A stretch of DNA of 64,000 bases from Candidatus Stramentimicrobium fermentans (lineage in GTDB: Bacteria; Atribacterota; Phoenicimicrobiia; Phoenicimicrobiales; Stramentimicrobiaceae), in assembly GCA_012520575.1 (NCBI GenBank), contig JAAYOB010000009.1:20831-84830 (forward strand). The letters are read 5' to 3'. A program made the translations under genes and the position numbers. Below, piece after piece: positions 62,361 to 64,000 of the stretch. How positions within the stretch are numbered: the stretch's first letter is position 1; every line of letters begins with the position of its first letter. The notes beneath the pieces were generated by a model. That model saw nothing but the letters and a program-made list of their open reading frames with translations. It was not told the origin of the DNA and ran no database searches.

Positions 62361-63035
62361 CTATCGGTATCTCTTAACTCCCACCTGCTGGCAAAAGGAG
62401 ATGATTTTACAACGCGAACACCGGGGGGACACAGGATTACATATCTTTTGACCATGTGCCACCAAATAGGTATTGAAATTTATCCAATGTTTCTGCGGTA
62501 AAATCTTCATCAAATCCTGTTCTGTCTCCAAAGGCGTTTTAGTCTTTACTATACCAATACGATTAGAAATACGATGAACATGTGTATCTACAGTAATGGT
62601 ATCGATATTAAAGGCAATCCCCAAAACCAGATTGGCCGTCTTCCTGCCCACACCGGGTAGCGTCATCAAATCATCTATATTATCAGGTACAATACCATTG
62701 TATTTTTCCAAAAGGAGCCGGGCGATATTCTTTATATTTTTTGCTTTAATCCTATAAAATCCCACCGGATAGATTAAACTTATAATCTCATCCTCACCCA
62801 TTTTCGATAGAGTAAGAGGGTCCGGTGCCCTGGTAAATAATCTATCCGCTGCCTGGCCGGTAACTTCGTCTTTAGTACGGGAAGACAACACTGTGCTTAT
62901 TAAAACTCTATAGCAGTATTCTTTCTGCTTCTTAATTTGATTAATTAGAGGAAGGTATTTAAATGCCGAGATCTCTTCGTATAAACTTTCCATTAAAGCA
63001 TCATAATCTAAGGTTCTGCCATAGTCTAAAATCAT
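62361..63035 (-). CDS. nth: Endonuclease III (DNA glycosylase/AP lyase)
   Basis: A 224-residue base-excision repair enzyme for oxidised pyrimidines. The HhH motif LPGVGRKTANLVLG holds the catalytic Lys near residue 124, TVDTHVHR holds the catalytic Asp near 143, and the [4Fe-4S] ligands are C-x6-C-x2-C-x5-C in the C-terminal CNPVSPRCSRCKIISFC. The start is ATG 63035 after AGAAGG. It is not linked to neighbours on its strand. Confidence 0.95.
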   Translation of the reverse strand: MILDYGRTLDYDALMESLYEEISAFKYLPLINQIKKQKEYCYRVLISTVLSSRTKDEVTGQAADRLFTRAPDPLTLSKMGEDEIISLIYPVGFYRIKAKNIKNIARLLLEKYNGIVPDNIDDLMTLPGVGRKTANLVLGIAFNIDTITVDTHVHRISNRIGIVKTKTPLETEQDLMKILPQKHWINFNTYLVAHGQKICNPVSPRCSRCKIISFCQQVGVKRYR

Positions 63036-63196
63036 AAAATATCTTTTTATACCTTCTTTCTAAAAACTATTACTATTCAACTATTCTTGCCTTATGCACT
63101 GTATTGTATAATGAACATAGCTGATAATTTTCTAATAATCGTGGTTAACTCCTCATCATTACCGTTAACTATATTCTAACATAGGACCTTCCAAAA

Positions 63197-63330
63197 TCAC
63201 CACAAAAAAGGGACTAATCTATACCTGACTTTTTGGGCATATTCTTTGTAGCCCTTCAATTCGCCGAGCAAGGATTTATCTTCTAAACCTGTACGAATAA
63301 TGAATATAATCATAAAATGTTTACCGACAA
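63197..63330 (-). pseudogene. C-terminal remnant of an isoprenylcysteine methyltransferase-like gene
   Basis: The frame ending at TGA 63199-63197 reads IIFIIRTGLEDKSLLGEL, then KGYKEYAQKVRYRLVPFLW. This RT.LED..L..EL.GY.EYA..VRYR.IP.W pattern is the membrane-bound methyltransferase C-terminus of the ICMT/NnrU-like family. Upstream within 20 codons the frame is closed by a stop, and the membrane segments are absent. The rest of the 411-base gap 63036-63446 has nothing else recognisable. Confidence 0.6.
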
Positions 63331-63446
63331 ACGGAATGTCTCATTTTACTATAACTATTCTAACATTTTAACAATAAACAGGCTTTCAAAAATTTTAATT
63401 AGGGATAAGAATGAAGTAGTTCGAATGGTTAATTCAATTGGCTTTC

Positions 63447-63917
63447 TTATTTTCTTATTCTGAGAATGCGTCCATTATTTATTTTTAGGAGCTCTTCCGG
63501 AGATATTTTTATCAGCGCATATTCAGAACCGCCGCCGGATAACACGACATCTCTTTCCATAACAGCAGGGTCAATCAGGAATTCTGCCTGATAGCCGAAG
63601 GAGGGAGTCCCTCCACAGGGATAGCCGGTTTTCTCTAAAATTTCCTCCGGAGTGGCAATGCGCGGCCTCTCAATAGCTAAAGCTTTGCCCACCCGGGAGG
63701 TACTTACCCTATCATCACCTCTGACAATGGCTACTATTAGTTGGTCATCAGAGCCGATTAAGCATATATTTTTTACACAATCATCGGGCTGGACTTTTGC
63801 CGCATCAGCTGCCTCCGCTACCGAATGGCACGATTGCTCAAATTGAAGGTATTCACATTGAACATTATTGTCCTTGATAAAATTTTTCAGTTTTTCTTCA
63901 TACTGCTTCATGGCCAT
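63447..63917 (-). CDS. YbaK/EbsC-family aminoacyl-tRNA deacylase
   Basis: A 156-residue protein of the YbaK/ProX trans-editing family, which hydrolyses mischarged tRNAs. The core has VQPDDCVKNICLIGSDDQ with the conserved Lys, VAIVRGDDRVST, and GYPCGGTPSFGY (the GxxxGxxxP loop near residue 100), and the GSEYALIKISPEEL end. Closest to the freestanding YbaK type that acts on Cys-tRNA(Pro); other editing targets are possible. It begins at 63917 or the ATG two codons later. Confidence 0.88.
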   Translation of the reverse strand: MAMKQYEEKLKNFIKDNNVQCEYLQFEQSCHSVAEAADAAKVQPDDCVKNICLIGSDDQLIVAIVRGDDRVSTSRVGKALAIERPRIATPEEILEKTGYPCGGTPSFGYQAEFLIDPAVMERDVVLSGGGSEYALIKISPEELLKINNGRILRIRK

Positions 63918-63932
63918 ATCTTAAGCTTATAA

Positions 63933-64000
63933 TTAAATCGAAAACTGCCTTTCCTCAATATTTTCTGATTCACAGACACCACACCCCTTACAGGCGGGGA
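63933..64000 (-). CDS. C-terminal fragment of an iron-sulfur protein, cut by the window edge
   Basis: The last 22 codons of a minus-strand gene are visible: PACKGCGVCESENIEERQFS and a stop at 63935-63933. The CxxCxxC resembles the C-terminal cysteine cluster of some fused radical SAM / DUF2344 proteins, but this is too short for certainty. Confidence 0.35.
   Translation of the reverse strand, partial: PACKGCGVCESENIEERQFSI

Noticed and set aside
1-64000. CRISPR array or prophage
   Set aside because: No regularly spaced repeats and no phage structural, integrase or lysis genes were seen.

Overview
The window comes from an AT-rich, anaerobic, diderm bacterium. Two outer-membrane beta-barrel proteins and an RND/LolA-like export set imply an outer membrane. 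The tRNA-Ser, long SRP RNA, dnaX, ybaB, recR order and an Asp23 protein look Firmicutes-like. A cysteine formate dehydrogenase with HdrBC-type subunits, [4Fe-4S] enzymes and a split cobalamin methionine synthase point to strict anaerobiosis. Candidatus Atribacterota (JS1/OP9) is my best guess, with a diderm Firmicute as the alternative. This is inference; no marker gene here settles it.

Layout. 1-4 kb: start of a DppB-type permease, a PLP enzyme, purC, an RRM RNA-binding protein, and decayed fragments. 4-13.8 kb: FMN reductase, formate dehydrogenase plus HdrB/HdrC, SIMPL protein, MsrA, a MoaD-like carrier, AEC transporter, M20 peptidase and ROK kinase. 14-20 kb: a trehalose-phosphate synthase/phosphatase fusion, DUF2939, AhpD-like and DUF4384/PEGA proteins. 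20-28.7 kb: HU, Asp23, a B12-binding radical SAM protein, TrkA/TrkH, an ATP-grasp ligase and glycerate kinase. 29-35 kb: purE-purL-purF-purM-purN on the minus strand. 35-42 kb: split chromate transporter, two parts of a split methionine synthase, PolX, family 4 uracil-DNA glycosylase, Nif3. 42-46.5 kb: NimA-like and SagB-like flavoproteins, an outer-membrane protein, RNA polymerase omega, ElbB. 46.7-52.7 kb: TetR regulator with an operator-like inverted repeat, then RND exporter, LolA-like protein and beta-barrel, probably one trans-envelope export operon. 53-58 kb: flavin reductase, TraB, Hsp20, PlsC and several pseudogene remnants. 58-64 kb: pdxS, recR-ybaB-dnaX, SRP RNA, tRNA-Ser, nth, ybaK and the edge of an Fe-S protein gene.

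The most unusual signals are as follows. (1) Four genes (DppB, FMN reductase, AEC carrier, NimA-like) have no usable ATG/GTG/TTG at the family-consistent start, but each has an in-frame ATA 5-8 bases after a good Shine-Dalgarno sequence, suggesting AUA initiation. (2) The phosphatase half of the trehalose enzyme has Asn in place of the HAD nucleophile Asp. (3) A 19-base sequence is shared exactly by the leaders of the RRM protein and an outer-membrane protein, with a shorter copy at purC. (4) Decayed gene remnants are frequent. No CRISPR array, intact insertion sequence, prophage or rRNA was seen.
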